Positions 16,263 through 25,330 are shown, numbered from the stretch's first letter. The stretch: 64,000 nt of DNA from an uncultured Collinsella sp. (GCA_902493535.1 CABUQG010000001.1:1-64000), one strand, 5' to 3'. Notes: generated from the letters alone by a model not told the origin. A program made the numbers and translations.

Positions 16263-17542
16263 ATGGTCTTAAGAATGCTTTCCGCATCAAAGAATTGCGC
16301 GAAAAGATTCTTTTTACCATAGCTATGCTCGTCGTGTACCGCATTGGTGCGCACGTTCCTGTGCCCGGCATTCCCTTCCAGGGGATGCTGGGCCTTTTCT
16401 CGACCGATAACAATTCGGTCGCCGCAGGTGCTATGGCCCTCCTGAATCTTTTCTCTGGTGGCGCGTTGAGCTATGTTTCGGTGTTCTCCCTGGGCATCAT
16501 GCCTTACATCACCAGCTCGATCATCCTCCAGATGCTCCAGGCCGTTGTGCCTTCCCTGCATGAGCTTGCCCGCGAGGGCGAGGTCGGTCAGACCAAGATT
16601 ACGCAGTATTCGCGTTACCTCACTCTGGCTCTGGCAATCCTCAACTCCGTGGGTTACCTCTTCCTCTTTAAGAGCTTCGGCATCAGCTTTACTGGCGCCG
16701 GCGCTCCCGAGATCATCTTCGACCTCATGATCGTCGGCACGCTCACCGCGGGCGCCATGCTGATCATGTGGATTGGTGAGCTCATCACCCAGCGCGGTAT
16801 CGGCAATGGCATGTCGCTGATCATCTTCGCGAACATCATGGCCGGCCTGCCGCAGGCGATCTTCTCCAGCACCGAGGGCAATGCCGGTGGCATCATCACC
16901 ATGGTGATCATCTGCGCCATCATCTTGCTGGTTATCCCGCTGATTGTTTTCCTTGAGCGCGGCCAGCGCCGCATTCCGGTCTCCTACGCTAAGCGCGTCG
17001 TGGGCCGTCGCATGATGGGTGGCCAGACCACCTACCTGCCCATCAAGGTCAACACCGCGGGTGTCGTGCCGATCATCTTCGCTTCTGCGCTGCTGTACTT
17101 CCCGGCCCAGATTGCCGTGTTCTTCCCCGGCATCGGCTGGATCCAGGCAGTTGCCTCTGCGCTTTCGACCGGTTGGCTCAACTGGGTGCTTAACGTTGTC
17201 CTCATCGTGTTCTTCGCGTACTTCTACACCTCCATGGTGTTCAACCCCGATGACACGGCCGACAACCTTAAGAAGCAGGGCGGCTTTATTCCGGGCGTCC
17301 GTCCGGGTAGGGCTACCGCGGCCTACATCAAGAACGCGCTCAACAAGATCACGCTTCCCAGCGCTGTCTTTTTGGCGCTCATCGCCATCGTGCCTTCGAT
17401 CATCTTCTCCTTCACGGGTAACCATCTGATCCAGGCGTTTGGCGGCACGTCCATCCTCATCATGGTCGGCGTCGTGCTCGACACGGTCGATAAGCTCGAA
17501 GGCCAGATCAAGATGTATGATTACGATGGATTCTTTAAATAG
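16256..17542 (+). CDS. secY: SecYEG translocon subunit SecY
   Basis: 428 residues with about ten membrane segments, forming the protein-conducting channel of the inner membrane; SecA (at 37936) drives it. The GTG at 16256 overlaps the last codons of rplO and gives the normal N-terminus MLNGLKNAFRIKELREK; GGAAAGG lies about 10 bases upstream. The conserved plug/pore region (YRIGAHVPVPGI) and the cytoplasmic loop GRRMMGGQTTYLPIKVNTAGV before TM7 are present. Confidence 0.97.
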   Translation: MLNGLKNAFRIKELREKILFTIAMLVVYRIGAHVPVPGIPFQGMLGLFSTDNNSVAAGAMALLNLFSGGALSYVSVFSLGIMPYITSSIILQMLQAVVPSLHELAREGEVGQTKITQYSRYLTLALAILNSVGYLFLFKSFGISFTGAGAPEIIFDLMIVGTLTAGAMLIMWIGELITQRGIGNGMSLIIFANIMAGLPQAIFSSTEGNAGGIITMVIICAIILLVIPLIVFLERGQRRIPVSYAKRVVGRRMMGGQTTYLPIKVNTAGVVPIIFASALLYFPAQIAVFFPGIGWIQAVASALSTGWLNWVLNVVLIVFFAYFYTSMVFNPDDTADNLKKQGGFIPGVRPGRATAAYIKNALNKITLPSAVFLALIAIVPSIIFSFTGNHLIQAFGGTSILIMVGVVLDTVDKLEGQIKMYDYDGFFK

Positions 17543-17560
17543 GCTAGAGGAGGATTGCTC

Positions 17561-18187
17561 ATGAACCTCGTATTGCTCGGAGCTCCGGGTGCCGGTAAGG
17601 GCACCGTCGCACAGGAGCTCGTCGCCGAGTTTGGCGTCGCTCACATTTCCACGGGCGACCTGCTGCGTGCTGCCGTCAAGGGTGGCACCGAGCTTGGTAT
17701 TCAGGCTAAGAAGTACATGGACGCTGGCGAGCTCGTTCCCGACCAGCTCGTGATCGACCTTGTCAAGGAGCGCCTTGCCGCCGATGACGCCCAGCAGGGC
17801 TTCATCCTCGATGGCTTCCCGCGCAACACCGCCCAGGCCGTGACGCTCGATTCCGAGCTCTCCGCTATGGGTCGCGAGATCGACTGCGCCCTTCTGGTCG
17901 ATGTGGCCCCCGAGGTCATCATCGATCGTTTGTCTTCGCGTCGTACCTGCCGCGCCTGCGGTTACACCGGCACGGCTGCCGATGCCACCTGCCCCAAGTG
18001 CGGCGGCGAGATGTATCAGCGCGACGACGACAAGCCCGAGACCATCAAGAACCGTCTCGACGTCTACGAGAAGTCCACGAGCCCGCTCGTCGACTACTAT
18101 CGTGGCCAGGGTCTGCTCAAGTCGGTCAACGGTGACCAGGCTCGCGAGACCGTGTACGGGGATGTCAAAGAGGCTCTCGGTCTATGA
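17561..18187 (+). CDS. adk: Adenylate kinase, zinc-LID type
   Basis: 208 residues from the ATG at 17561, which has GAGGAGGA six bases upstream; a TTG at 17555 is less likely. The P-loop is GAPGAGKGT (residues 8-16). The long LID carries CRACGYTGTAADATCPKCGG, a four-cysteine zinc site. It interconverts ATP, AMP and ADP. Its stop is TGA, shared with the map start (ATGA). It is the only recognised gene in the window that stops with TGA. Confidence 0.97.
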   Translation: MNLVLLGAPGAGKGTVAQELVAEFGVAHISTGDLLRAAVKGGTELGIQAKKYMDAGELVPDQLVIDLVKERLAADDAQQGFILDGFPRNTAQAVTLDSELSAMGREIDCALLVDVAPEVIIDRLSSRRTCRACGYTGTAADATCPKCGGEMYQRDDDKPETIKNRLDVYEKSTSPLVDYYRGQGLLKSVNGDQARETVYGDVKEALGL

Positions 18188-18972
18188 TCAAGATTAAGTC
18201 TGCAACGCAAATTGAGCAGATGAAGAAGGCAGGAGCGCTATCTAAGATGGCGCTCCGCCACGTTGGAGCCATGGTTCGCCCCGGCGTGTCGACCTTCGAA
18301 CTCGATCAGCTTGCCGAGCAGATTATCCGCATGCATGGCGGCACCCCGGCCTTTAAGGGTTACGGCGGGTTCCCCGGAACCATTTGCGCATCAATCAACG
18401 ATGCCGTGGTCCACGGTATTCCCAACCCCGATATGATCCTGCGCGATGGCGATATCATCTCCATCGATACGGGAGCCGTTCTCGACGGTTGGGTCGGCGA
18501 TAACGCCTGGACGTTTTTCGTCGGCACCCCCACGCCCGAGGCCAAGGCCCTGTGCGAGGTTACGCGCGATTGCCTAAAGGCTGCCATCGAGCAGGCTGTT
18601 CCCGGTAACCATATCGGGGACGTCGGGTATGCTGTTCAGTCCCTCGCCGAGTCTCACGGTTACGGCGTGCTTCGCGATTACGTGGGCCATGGCATTGGCC
18701 GCGTGATGCACGAGGATCCCAACGTTCCAAATTATGGAAAGAAGGGGAGAGGCGTTCGCCTCCAGGCTGGTATGGTCATCGCCATCGAGCCGATGGTAAC
18801 GATGGGTTCCAATCATGTGAGCACGGGCTCCGATGGTTGGATCGTTACGACCAACGACCACCTGCCCGCCGCGCACTACGAGAACACCGTCGCCATTACC
18901 AATGACGGCCCGGTGATTCTCACTACCGACGCGCAAGGCGCTTGGTGTTCCTTGCAGGGCGGAGAAATGTAA
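18184..18972 (+). CDS. map: Methionine aminopeptidase type I
   Basis: 262 residues, starting inside the adk stop (ATGA overlap), so coupled. It has the pita-bread metallopeptidase core with the metal ligands in DTGAVLDGWVGDNAWTF (two Asp), GHGIGRVMHEDP (His) and AIEPMV (Glu). It removes the initiator Met from new proteins. The secY-adk-map order is typical. Confidence 0.96.
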   Translation: MIKIKSATQIEQMKKAGALSKMALRHVGAMVRPGVSTFELDQLAEQIIRMHGGTPAFKGYGGFPGTICASINDAVVHGIPNPDMILRDGDIISIDTGAVLDGWVGDNAWTFFVGTPTPEAKALCEVTRDCLKAAIEQAVPGNHIGDVGYAVQSLAESHGYGVLRDYVGHGIGRVMHEDPNVPNYGKKGRGVRLQAGMVIAIEPMVTMGSNHVSTGSDGWIVTTNDHLPAAHYENTVAITNDGPVILTTDAQGAWCSLQGGEM

Positions 18973-19008
18973 CAAGTTCCACGTAGATGTGGAGCCATTA
19001 CGAAGATA

Positions 19009-19037
19009 TTACGATACGTGCATGCGTATTGTAAAAT
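19009..19037 (+). promoter_or_regulatory. Possible promoter before infA
   Basis: A weak -35 TTACGA (19009-19014), 17-base spacer and good -10 TAAAAT (19032-19037) sit 39 bases before infA in an AT-rich gap after map. It would let infA-rpmJ-rpsM onwards be made independently of the spc genes. Confidence 0.4.
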
Positions 19038-19076
19038 ACTCAATCGCTGTCGTTTTCTAGAGAAAGATGATTGCTT

Positions 19077-19295
19077 GTGAAGAAGGAAGACGCAATTGAG
19101 CTCGAGGGTACGGTAAAGGAACCGCTGCCCAACGCCATGTTTAAGGTCGAGCTCGAGAACGGTCATTCGGTTCTGTGCAACATTTCTGGCAAGATTCGAA
19201 TGAATTACATCCGCATTCTCCCCGGTGACAGGGTTGTCGTGGAGCTTTCCCCGTACGACCTGACCCGCGGTCGCATCACCTATCGCTATAAATAG
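19077..19295 (+). CDS. infA: Translation initiation factor IF-1
   Basis: 72 residues from the GTG at 19077; a TTG two codons earlier is the alternative. The OB-fold sequence contains LPNAMFKVELENGH and the highly conserved RVVVELSPYDLTRGRI block. It occupies the 30S A site during initiation. The AGAAAGATGA purine stretch serves as ribosome binding site. Confidence 0.96.
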   Translation: MKKEDAIELEGTVKEPLPNAMFKVELENGHSVLCNISGKIRMNYIRILPGDRVVVELSPYDLTRGRITYRYK

Positions 19296-19442
19296 CGACA
19301 CGCATACACGCTCTTTTCCGACTGCAGGCTTAGCTCAACCTACGGTCGGTTTGCGTGTGAAGACCAGCCATAGTTTTAAACGCCTGCGGCTGGGCGAGTA
19401 GATAGTAGGGAAGTAGTTTGAGCGCTACCGAAAGGAAGAACG

Positions 19443-19556
19443 ATGAAGGTACGTCCTTCGGTCAAGAAGATGTGCGATAAGTGCAAAATCATTAGGCGCC
19501 ACGGCAAGGTCCTCGTCATTTGCGAGAACCCCCGTCATAAGCAGCGTCAGGGTTAA
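19443..19556 (+). CDS. rpmJ: Ribosomal protein bL36, zinc type
   Basis: A 37-residue protein beginning MKVRPSVKKMCDKCKIIRRH. Zinc ligands C11, C14, C27 and H32 are all present. AAAGGAAGAA precedes the ATG. The infA-rpmJ-rpsM order is the usual one. Confidence 0.96.
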   Translation: MKVRPSVKKMCDKCKIIRRHGKVLVICENPRHKQRQG

Positions 19557-19570
19557 GAGAGGAGACTACG

Positions 19571-19945
19571 TTGGCCCGTATTAATGGTGTCGACCTCCCG
19601 CGTGAGAAGCGCGTTGAGATCGGTCTGACCTACATTTACGGCATCGGCCGCACCACTGCGACGAAGATTTGCGTCGAGTGCAACGTTAACGTGGATACGC
19701 GCGTTAAGGACCTCACCGAGGATGAGGTTAACGCCATCCGCGATTATATCGATAAGAATCAGATCATGGTTGAGGGCGACCTCCGCCGTGAGCGCAACCA
19801 GAACGTCAAGCGCCTTATGGACATCGGCTGCAACCGCGGCCTTCGTCACCGCAAGGGCCTCCCGGTCCGCGGCCAGCGCACCCACACTAACGCTCGTACC
19901 CGCAAGGGCCCGAAGCGTCAGATCGGTGCTAAGAAGAAGAAATAA
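19571..19945 (+). CDS. rpsM: Ribosomal protein uS13
   Basis: 124 residues, TTG start after GAGAGGAGACTACG. MARINGVDLPREKRVEIGLT and the C-terminal GQRTHTNARTRKGP are S13 hallmarks. It contacts the 50S across the B1 bridges and the P-site tRNA. Confidence 0.97.
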   Translation: MARINGVDLPREKRVEIGLTYIYGIGRTTATKICVECNVNVDTRVKDLTEDEVNAIRDYIDKNQIMVEGDLRRERNQNVKRLMDIGCNRGLRHRKGLPVRGQRTHTNARTRKGPKRQIGAKKKK

Positions 19946-19959
19946 GGAGCGCTAGATAG

Positions 19960-20364
19960 ATGGCTACTGCTAAGAAGAACGTTCGCGCTGCCCGTCTGAA
20001 GCGCGCGGACCGTAAGAACATTTCCGTGGGCCAGGCTCACATTCGTTCTACGTTCAACAACACGATCGTTTCGATCACCGATCCCCAGGGCAACGTCATT
20101 TCCTGGAAGTCGGCTGGCCAGGTGGGCTTCAAGGGCTCCCGTAAGTCCACGCCGTTCGCTGCCCAGATGGCTGCCGAGGCTGCTGCCAAGCAGGCCATGG
20201 AGCACGGTATGAAGAAGGTTTCCGTCTTCGTCAAGGGCCCCGGCTCCGGTCGTGAGACCGCCATCCGCTCCCTCCAGGCTGCTGGCCTCGAGGTCTCGAG
20301 CATCCAGGACAAGACCCCCATTCCGCACAACGGCTGCCGCCCCAAGAAGCGTCGCCGCGTGTAA
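19960..20364 (+). CDS. rpsK: Ribosomal protein uS11
   Basis: 134 residues. The AHIRSTFNNTIVSITD block and the C-terminal PIPHNGCRPKKRRRV are S11 signatures; it forms part of the 30S platform. AAGGAGC precedes the ATG. Confidence 0.97.
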   Translation: MATAKKNVRAARLKRADRKNISVGQAHIRSTFNNTIVSITDPQGNVISWKSAGQVGFKGSRKSTPFAAQMAAEAAAKQAMEHGMKKVSVFVKGPGSGRETAIRSLQAAGLEVSSIQDKTPIPHNGCRPKKRRRV

Positions 20365-20383
20365 CTGAAAGGATCGTATCAAT

Positions 20384-20980
20384 ATGGCAATCGACAGGAC
20401 TCCTGTTCTTAAGCGCTGCCGTCAGCTCGGGATCGATCCCGCTGAGCTCGGTTACAGCAGCAAGAAGGAATCTATCCGTCAGCCCAAGCGCCGTCGCAAG
20501 GAATCTGAGTACGGCATGCAGCTGCGTGAGAAGCAGAAGGTCAAGTTCATCTATGGCGTTCTGGAGAAGCAGTTCCACGGCTACTTCAACAAGGCCCGTA
20601 AGATGAACGGCGTCACCGGTGAGAACCTCATGATCATTCTTGAGTCTCGCCTCGATAACGTCGTCTTCCGTCTTGGCTTCGCTCGCACCCGCAAAGAGGC
20701 TCGTCAGTCCGTCCGTCACGGTCACTTCACCGTGAACGGCAAGCGCGTGGACATCCCGTCCTACCGCGTCAAGGCCGGCGACGTCGTCGCTGTCGGCGAG
20801 AAGTTCCGTGACCTCCTCCCCATCAAGGAGGCTCTGATTTCCTCCGAGCGCTTTGAGGTCCCTGGCTGGCTCGAGGTCGATATCGAGAAGCTGTCTGGTA
20901 ACGTGCTCGCTCTGCCGACGCGTGAGCAGATCAGCGGTGATATCAACGAGCAGCTCATCGTCGAGCTCTACTCTAAGTAG
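20384..20980 (+). CDS. rpsD: Ribosomal protein uS4
   Basis: 198 residues, slightly shorter than the usual 200-210. The S4 RNA-binding domain is at residues about 88-150 (SRLDNVVFRLGFARTRKEARQ and HFTVNGKRVDIPSYRV). S4 nucleates 16S folding and can autoregulate the alpha operon. The N-terminal region lacks the four-cysteine zinc motif found in many S4 proteins. Confidence 0.96.
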   Translation: MAIDRTPVLKRCRQLGIDPAELGYSSKKESIRQPKRRRKESEYGMQLREKQKVKFIYGVLEKQFHGYFNKARKMNGVTGENLMIILESRLDNVVFRLGFARTRKEARQSVRHGHFTVNGKRVDIPSYRVKAGDVVAVGEKFRDLLPIKEALISSERFEVPGWLEVDIEKLSGNVLALPTREQISGDINEQLIVELYSK

Positions 20981-21012
20981 TCCATCCGGGCTGCTGAGGC
21001 TGGAGGTAATAC

Positions 21013-21954
21013 ATGTCAGAATTCATTAGGCCTCAGGTTCAGGTCGAAGAGATCAACGAGACGTCTGCTCGTGTCTCCGTCGAGCCGCTCGAGCGTGGCT
21101 ACGGCGATACGCTGGGTAACTCCCTTCGTCGCGTTCTTCTGTCCTCGCTCGAGGGTGCCGCCGTCGAGGCTATTCAGATCGATGGCGCGCAGCACGAGTT
21201 CATGACCATCCCTAACATGGTCGAGGATGTCACCGACATCGTCCTGAATGTCAAGGGTCTTGTCTTCAGGGCTCTCGGCACGACCGACGAGGCGACCGCC
21301 ACCATTTCGGTTGACGGCCCCTGCGAGGTCACCGGTGCGGACTTCTTTATTCCGTCCGAGTTTGAGCTGGTCAACCCCGAGCAGCACATCGCTACGCTCA
21401 CCGAGGGTGGCCATCTCACCATGAGCATGCGCATCGGCTATGGCCGCGGCTATGTTTCTGGCGAGGCCAACAAACGCGACAACGATCCCATCGGTGTGAT
21501 CCACGTCGACTCGCTGTACTCGCCGGTTTCCCGTTGCGCCAAGCTCGTTGAGGCTTGCCGTGTCGGTCAGCACACCGACTACGACCGCCTTGTCCTCGAG
21601 ATCGAGACCAACGGCTCCATCGCCCCGCGCGACGCCGTGGTCCAGGCTGCCAATATCATTAACCAGCATATGGCTGCCTTTATGAACCTTGCCGAGACCC
21701 CCGAGGTCGAGGAGGAGGCTTCGATCTTCGCTCCCGAGGTCACCAACGACAACGCTGAGCTGGACAAGCAGATCGAGGATCTGGACCTTTCCGTCCGTTC
21801 TTACAACTGCCTTAAGCGCGCCAGCATTCACTCGGTCCGTCAGCTCGTTGAGTTCTCGGAGAACGATCTGCTCAACATCCGTAACTTCGGTGTTAAGTCG
21901 ATCGAGGAAGTGAAGGACAAGCTTGAGTCCATGGGCCTGAGCCTGAAGGCTTAA
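21013..21954 (+). CDS. rpoA: RNA polymerase alpha subunit
   Basis: 313 residues: N-terminal dimerisation domain (LERGYGDTLGNSLRRVLLSSLEG, residues about 26-48), linker and C-terminal helix-hairpin-helix domain (SYNCLKRASIHSVRQLVE, NIRNFGVKSIEEVKDKL). Length and motifs are normal. GGAGGTAA precedes the ATG. Confidence 0.98.
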   Translation: MSEFIRPQVQVEEINETSARVSVEPLERGYGDTLGNSLRRVLLSSLEGAAVEAIQIDGAQHEFMTIPNMVEDVTDIVLNVKGLVFRALGTTDEATATISVDGPCEVTGADFFIPSEFELVNPEQHIATLTEGGHLTMSMRIGYGRGYVSGEANKRDNDPIGVIHVDSLYSPVSRCAKLVEACRVGQHTDYDRLVLEIETNGSIAPRDAVVQAANIINQHMAAFMNLAETPEVEEEASIFAPEVTNDNAELDKQIEDLDLSVRSYNCLKRASIHSVRQLVEFSENDLLNIRNFGVKSIEEVKDKLESMGLSLKA

Positions 21955-21984
21955 TGCTTCGCATATTTGAGGAGAAACTAGACC

Positions 21985-22452
21985 ATGCGTCATAACGTTA
22001 AGAAGGGCCTGAAGCTCGGCACCGATGCGAGCCACACCAAGGCCATGAAGAAGAGCCTTGCTAAGGCCCTCTTCGAGAACGACCGCATCAAGACCACCGA
22101 GACCCGCGCTAAGGCGCTGCGTTCGGTCGTCGATCCGATCATCACCTGGGCCAAGAAGGGCGACCTGCACTCTCGTCGTCTGGCTATCGCCAAGCTCGGC
22201 GATAAGCAGCTCGTTGCCGAGATCTTCGACAAGGCTGCTCAGGGCATGTGGCAGGACCGCAACGGCGGTTACACCCGCATCATGAAGCTCGGTAACCGCA
22301 AGGGCGACAACGCTCCCATCGTTATCATGGAGCTCGTCACCGAGCCTTGCACGCCTAAGGCTAAGAAGGCTGCTCCGGCCCCCAAGAAGGCCGCTGCTCC
22401 CAAGAAGGTCGAGGCTGCCGAGGAGGCTCCTGCTGAGGAGACCGCTGAGTAG
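21985..22452 (+). CDS. rplQ: Ribosomal protein bL17 with an Ala/Lys/Glu tail
   Basis: 155 residues; the first 118 or so match L17 (MRHNVKKGLKLGTDASHTKAM, ENDRIKTTETRAKALR). The last 35-40 residues are a low-complexity tail of Ala, Lys, Pro and Glu (KKAAPAPKKAAAPKK then acidic). Typical short L17 is 115-130 residues. The tail resembles that on L31 in this window. It ends the alpha operon, followed by a strong terminator. Confidence 0.96.
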   Translation: MRHNVKKGLKLGTDASHTKAMKKSLAKALFENDRIKTTETRAKALRSVVDPIITWAKKGDLHSRRLAIAKLGDKQLVAEIFDKAAQGMWQDRNGGYTRIMKLGNRKGDNAPIVIMELVTEPCTPKAKKAAPAPKKAAAPKKVEAAEEAPAEETAE

Positions 22453-22478
22453 ACAATCCGTCTGCATAGGCTATATTC

Positions 22479-22509
22479 GAGGGGTACGTTCGCGTACCCC
22501 TCTTTTTTT
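22479..22509 (+). terminator. Rho-independent terminator of the alpha operon
   Basis: A perfect 10-bp stem (GAGGGGTACG with its complement) around a TTCG tetraloop at 22489-22492, followed directly by seven T residues. Confidence 0.95.
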
Positions 22510-22544
22510 GTCGAAATGCCATTGCCTGTTTGTTGGGAGCGCCC

Positions 22545-23369
22545 ATGACCGCGCCGTCTGATTTCAATTCGATTCCAGAGCTCGATGCCACGCTCGTTTT
22601 CCGCGTGGCATACGATGGCTCGTCCTATAGCGGATTTGCCGAGCAGCCGGGACAGACGACGGTTGCGGGTGAGCTACGTCGAGCTATTGAGACGCTCCTG
22701 CGCCGTCCGATCGACCTGACGTGTGCGGGACGTACCGATGCCGGCGTGCATGCGGTGGCACAGTTTATCAGCGTGCCCGTAACGGACGCTGAGTTGGCTT
22801 TGACGCGCCGTAGGTGGCTGAGGGCTATGGATGCCCTCCTGCCCAAAGATATCGCCATAAACGAGGTCTACAAGGCCCGTAAAGGCTTTTCTGCACGCTT
22901 TGATGCGCGTTCCCGTACGTATACGTACCGTATTGCCGATCGCGACGCGCGCCCTGTGCTTTCGCGCGGTGCGGTGTGGTGGCATCGCTACCCATTGGAT
23001 GTTGAGGCGATGTCTGCGGCCTGTCCCGCGCTGCTGGGCGAGCAGGACTTCAAGAGCTTTTGCAAGGTGGCGTCTGCCGTGGGCAAGCCCACGCACCGCT
23101 GCGTGATGCGTGCCGAGTTTGGCCATGAGGTTGCGTTTGGCGAGGACATCCTGACGTTTACCATCGAGGGCAATGCGTTTCTGCATTCGATGGTCCGCAC
23201 GATCGTGGGCACGCTTGTCGAGATTGGCATGCATCGCCGTGAACCCGAGTGGATGCGCGAGGTCATCGATGCTTGCGACCGTATCGCTGCGGGCCCCACG
23301 GCTCCTGCCTGCGGCCTTACGTTTATGGGCGTGGATTACGATCCCGCCGAGCTTGTCGTGCTCGACTAG
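22545..23369 (+). CDS. truA: tRNA pseudouridine(38-40) synthase
   Basis: 274 residues from ATG 22545 with GGGAGC upstream; a TTG five codons earlier lacks support. The catalytic aspartate lies in AGRTDAGVHA (residues about 61-70). It makes pseudouridine at positions 38-40 of the tRNA anticodon arm. truA often follows rplQ, as here. Confidence 0.95.
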   Translation: MTAPSDFNSIPELDATLVFRVAYDGSSYSGFAEQPGQTTVAGELRRAIETLLRRPIDLTCAGRTDAGVHAVAQFISVPVTDAELALTRRRWLRAMDALLPKDIAINEVYKARKGFSARFDARSRTYTYRIADRDARPVLSRGAVWWHRYPLDVEAMSAACPALLGEQDFKSFCKVASAVGKPTHRCVMRAEFGHEVAFGEDILTFTIEGNAFLHSMVRTIVGTLVEIGMHRREPEWMREVIDACDRIAAGPTAPACGLTFMGVDYDPAELVVLD

Positions 23370-23530
23370 GGGAGGGCTCGGCGCGTCGTGCGTCGGCACC
23401 TGTCATCTGTGGGCTGCGCGTGTGCAACATCTGTTCTTGGCGTGCAATACAACCGGTGTCTCATTGCTTTTATTGCCGGGGTGTACCATGAACGACAGTT
23501 TGATTCACTGCTGTCGAGAGGACGGATAAC

Positions 23531-24571
23531 TTGGTTCGACGTGGCTCGCATCCGCGACTTTCGGTGATCCTTGTGGTAGAAGGTTCGCCCAGCTATGCGA
23601 TGCGTGCGCTCGAGAGTATCCAGAACCAAGACCTCTACGATTTGCAGATTGTCGTTGTCTGTCGCGATGCTGCGCCCGGTGTGCGCCATTCGCTTCAAGT
23701 TGCTGCCGACAGGGACATTCATATTGATTTGATTGACGTCGAGGACGCGAAGCGCGGCGCTTGTCTTCGTGCCGGTTTTGCTGCCTCGCGCGGCTCTCAA
23801 ATCATCGCTATGAACGCCGATGAGTGGTTTGCTCCGCAGTCCCTTTCCAAGATGGTCGATATCGCGTGCGATGCCGCGGCAGACATAGTGTTCCCCACGG
23901 TGTCGCTCGACCGCTATGATGCGCATCGAGAGCGCCATTCGCGCGTCTTGGATGCTGCTCATATTTCCATTGATGGTAAATCTTCGATGGTGGCCGGGCT
24001 GCCTCAGTTGATTTTAGGCGGCCTTGTCGCTCAGACCTCTGGCGTGATGTACAGCCGCTCGCTGTTTGAGGCATGCCTTTTGTGCGACAAGGTGTTTCAC
24101 ACAGTTGGGTTTATGGCATGCGCGCTTTCGCAGGCACGATGCGTGTCCGGCTGCGGCGATGCTTGTTTCCACGCGGCGGCACCTAAGCTTACAGATGCCT
24201 TTGATCCCACCATGTATGCCAAGGTATCCGATGATACCCGAGCGCTCGACGAGCTTGCGAACTCACTCTCGGAAGCAGATAGCGGTGGTCGGCTCAAGCT
24301 GGCAAGCCAGAAGTTCTACTTTGCCGGACTGGTCGCCTGCATCGAGAATTTGTGTCTGAGCCCGCATGGGGTGTCGTCAATCGAGCGTTCCGCCCGCATG
24401 CGTGATATGCTCGATGCGCCTCGAACCCGTCAGATGGTCGCCGCGCTCAAGGATAACCATCGGGGACTCGGTCTGTTGTTTGGGCCGATCGCCAGCGCCA
24501 AGCCCGCGCGCTGCGTGATGTGTACGCATCTGGCAGCTTTTCTTAACCGGACGGGCGCAAAAACCGCCTAA
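23531..24571 (+). CDS. Family 2-like glycosyltransferase
   Basis: 346 residues, TTG start with GAGGA nine bases before. The N-terminal GT-A fold is visible: LSVILVVEGSPSYAMRALESIQNQ (residues about 10-33) and an acidic NADEWFAPQ motif near residue 95 in place of DxD. There is no membrane segment, so it is cytoplasmic or membrane-associated. No sugar or polysaccharide gene cluster surrounds it; its acceptor is unknown. Cysteines and a CVMC pair near the C-terminus are of unclear use. Some GT2-like domains are inactive; the motif here is atypical, so activity is uncertain. Confidence 0.75.
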   Translation: MVRRGSHPRLSVILVVEGSPSYAMRALESIQNQDLYDLQIVVVCRDAAPGVRHSLQVAADRDIHIDLIDVEDAKRGACLRAGFAASRGSQIIAMNADEWFAPQSLSKMVDIACDAAADIVFPTVSLDRYDAHRERHSRVLDAAHISIDGKSSMVAGLPQLILGGLVAQTSGVMYSRSLFEACLLCDKVFHTVGFMACALSQARCVSGCGDACFHAAAPKLTDAFDPTMYAKVSDDTRALDELANSLSEADSGGRLKLASQKFYFAGLVACIENLCLSPHGVSSIERSARMRDMLDAPRTRQMVAALKDNHRGLGLLFGPIASAKPARCVMCTHLAAFLNRTGAKTA

Positions 24572-24578
24572 ACGGCTC

Positions 24579-24614
24579 ATTTCGAAACAAATTTGCATAG
24601 AATTGTTTCGAAAT
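24579..24614. promoter_or_regulatory. Perfect 12-bp inverted repeat in the argR upstream region
   Basis: ATTTCGAAACAA (24579-24590) and TTGTTTCGAAAT (24603-24614) are exact complements with a 12-base spacer, and each contains the palindrome TTTCGAAA. It lies 90-125 bases before argR. A matching TTGTTTCGAAAC occurs before gltB at 57036. It is probably an operator; the regulator is unknown. It does not look like a terminator because there is no adjacent T tract. Confidence 0.6.
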
Positions 24615-24703
24615 GCGTTCTTATACACAAAAGCCTTCAAATAGCGTTAAACTATTCAATCACTGATTGATTGTCTCCGCCATCTTTTGGAGAGAGGGTT
24701 TGT

Positions 24704-25141
24704 ATGGCTAAAAAACGCAATGGGCGCCAGGATGCCATTAGAGATATTGTGCGCAATAAGGACGTCCGCACGCAGCGCGTGCTGGTCGATGAGCTCCGCG
24801 CTATGGGCTTTGATTGCACGCAGGCGACTGTCTCTCGCGATATTGCCGATATGGGGCTGCGTAAGCTCCCTGAGGGCATCTATGTTCTGGCAGAGGACCT
24901 GCACCTGCAGCGTATGGTTTCCGAGCTCGTAACGGGCGTTCTGCGCACCGATAATCTGGTTATGATCAAGGCTCAGCCTGGTACGGCTTCCGGCATCGCC
25001 GCCGCCGTTGATGCGGCAGAGCTGCCCGATGTGCTTGGCTCGCTTGCCGGCAACGATACGATTTTGGTTATTGCCCAGACGGCCGAGGACGGCGAGCGTC
25101 TTGAGGCGCTGATCAATAAGCTGAGCAATTCTCGCAAGTAG
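24704..25141 (+). CDS. argR: Arginine repressor
   Basis: 145 residues from ATG 24704 (GGAGAGAGG upstream). The winged helix-turn-helix covers residues about 5-70 with TQATVSRDIADMGL. The C-terminal hexamerisation and arginine-binding domain includes GTASGIAAAVDAA and GNDTILVIAQ. It represses arginine synthesis and may activate catabolism. No arginine genes lie next to it, so it acts in trans. The gene has its own upstream region and is closed by a terminator at 25191-25226. Confidence 0.95.
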   Translation: MAKKRNGRQDAIRDIVRNKDVRTQRVLVDELRAMGFDCTQATVSRDIADMGLRKLPEGIYVLAEDLHLQRMVSELVTGVLRTDNLVMIKAQPGTASGIAAAVDAAELPDVLGSLAGNDTILVIAQTAEDGERLEALINKLSNSRK

Positions 25142-25190
25142 GCGTGCGGGTCGTGCGCTCGGCACCGTGCGCGCTGACATAGTGGCTTGT

Positions 25191-25226
25191 AAGGGGTATC
25201 GACGTTGGTCGGTGCCCCCTTTTTTG
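25191..25226 (+). terminator. Terminator after argR
   Basis: AAGGGG at 25191 pairs with CCCCTT before the T tract; an inner GAC/GTC extends the stem around GTTG. It points toward the convergent penicillin-binding protein gene. Confidence 0.75.
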
Positions 25227-25261
25227 TCTGCCGGTATAAAGACCGCCCATCAGGTCGCTTT

Positions 25262-25308
25262 AAACTAAAAAGGCCCCCGAGCAGTTTAATAAGCTGCTCG
25301 GGGGCCTT
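25262..25308 (-). terminator. Terminator of the penicillin-binding protein gene
   Basis: Perfect 15-bp arms at 25270-25284 and 25294-25308 (AAGGCCCCCGAGCAG and its complement). On the minus strand the stem is followed by TTTTTAGTTT. It can also back up argR termination. Confidence 0.9.
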
Positions 25309-25330
25309 GTTGCTTATGGCCGGATGATTT

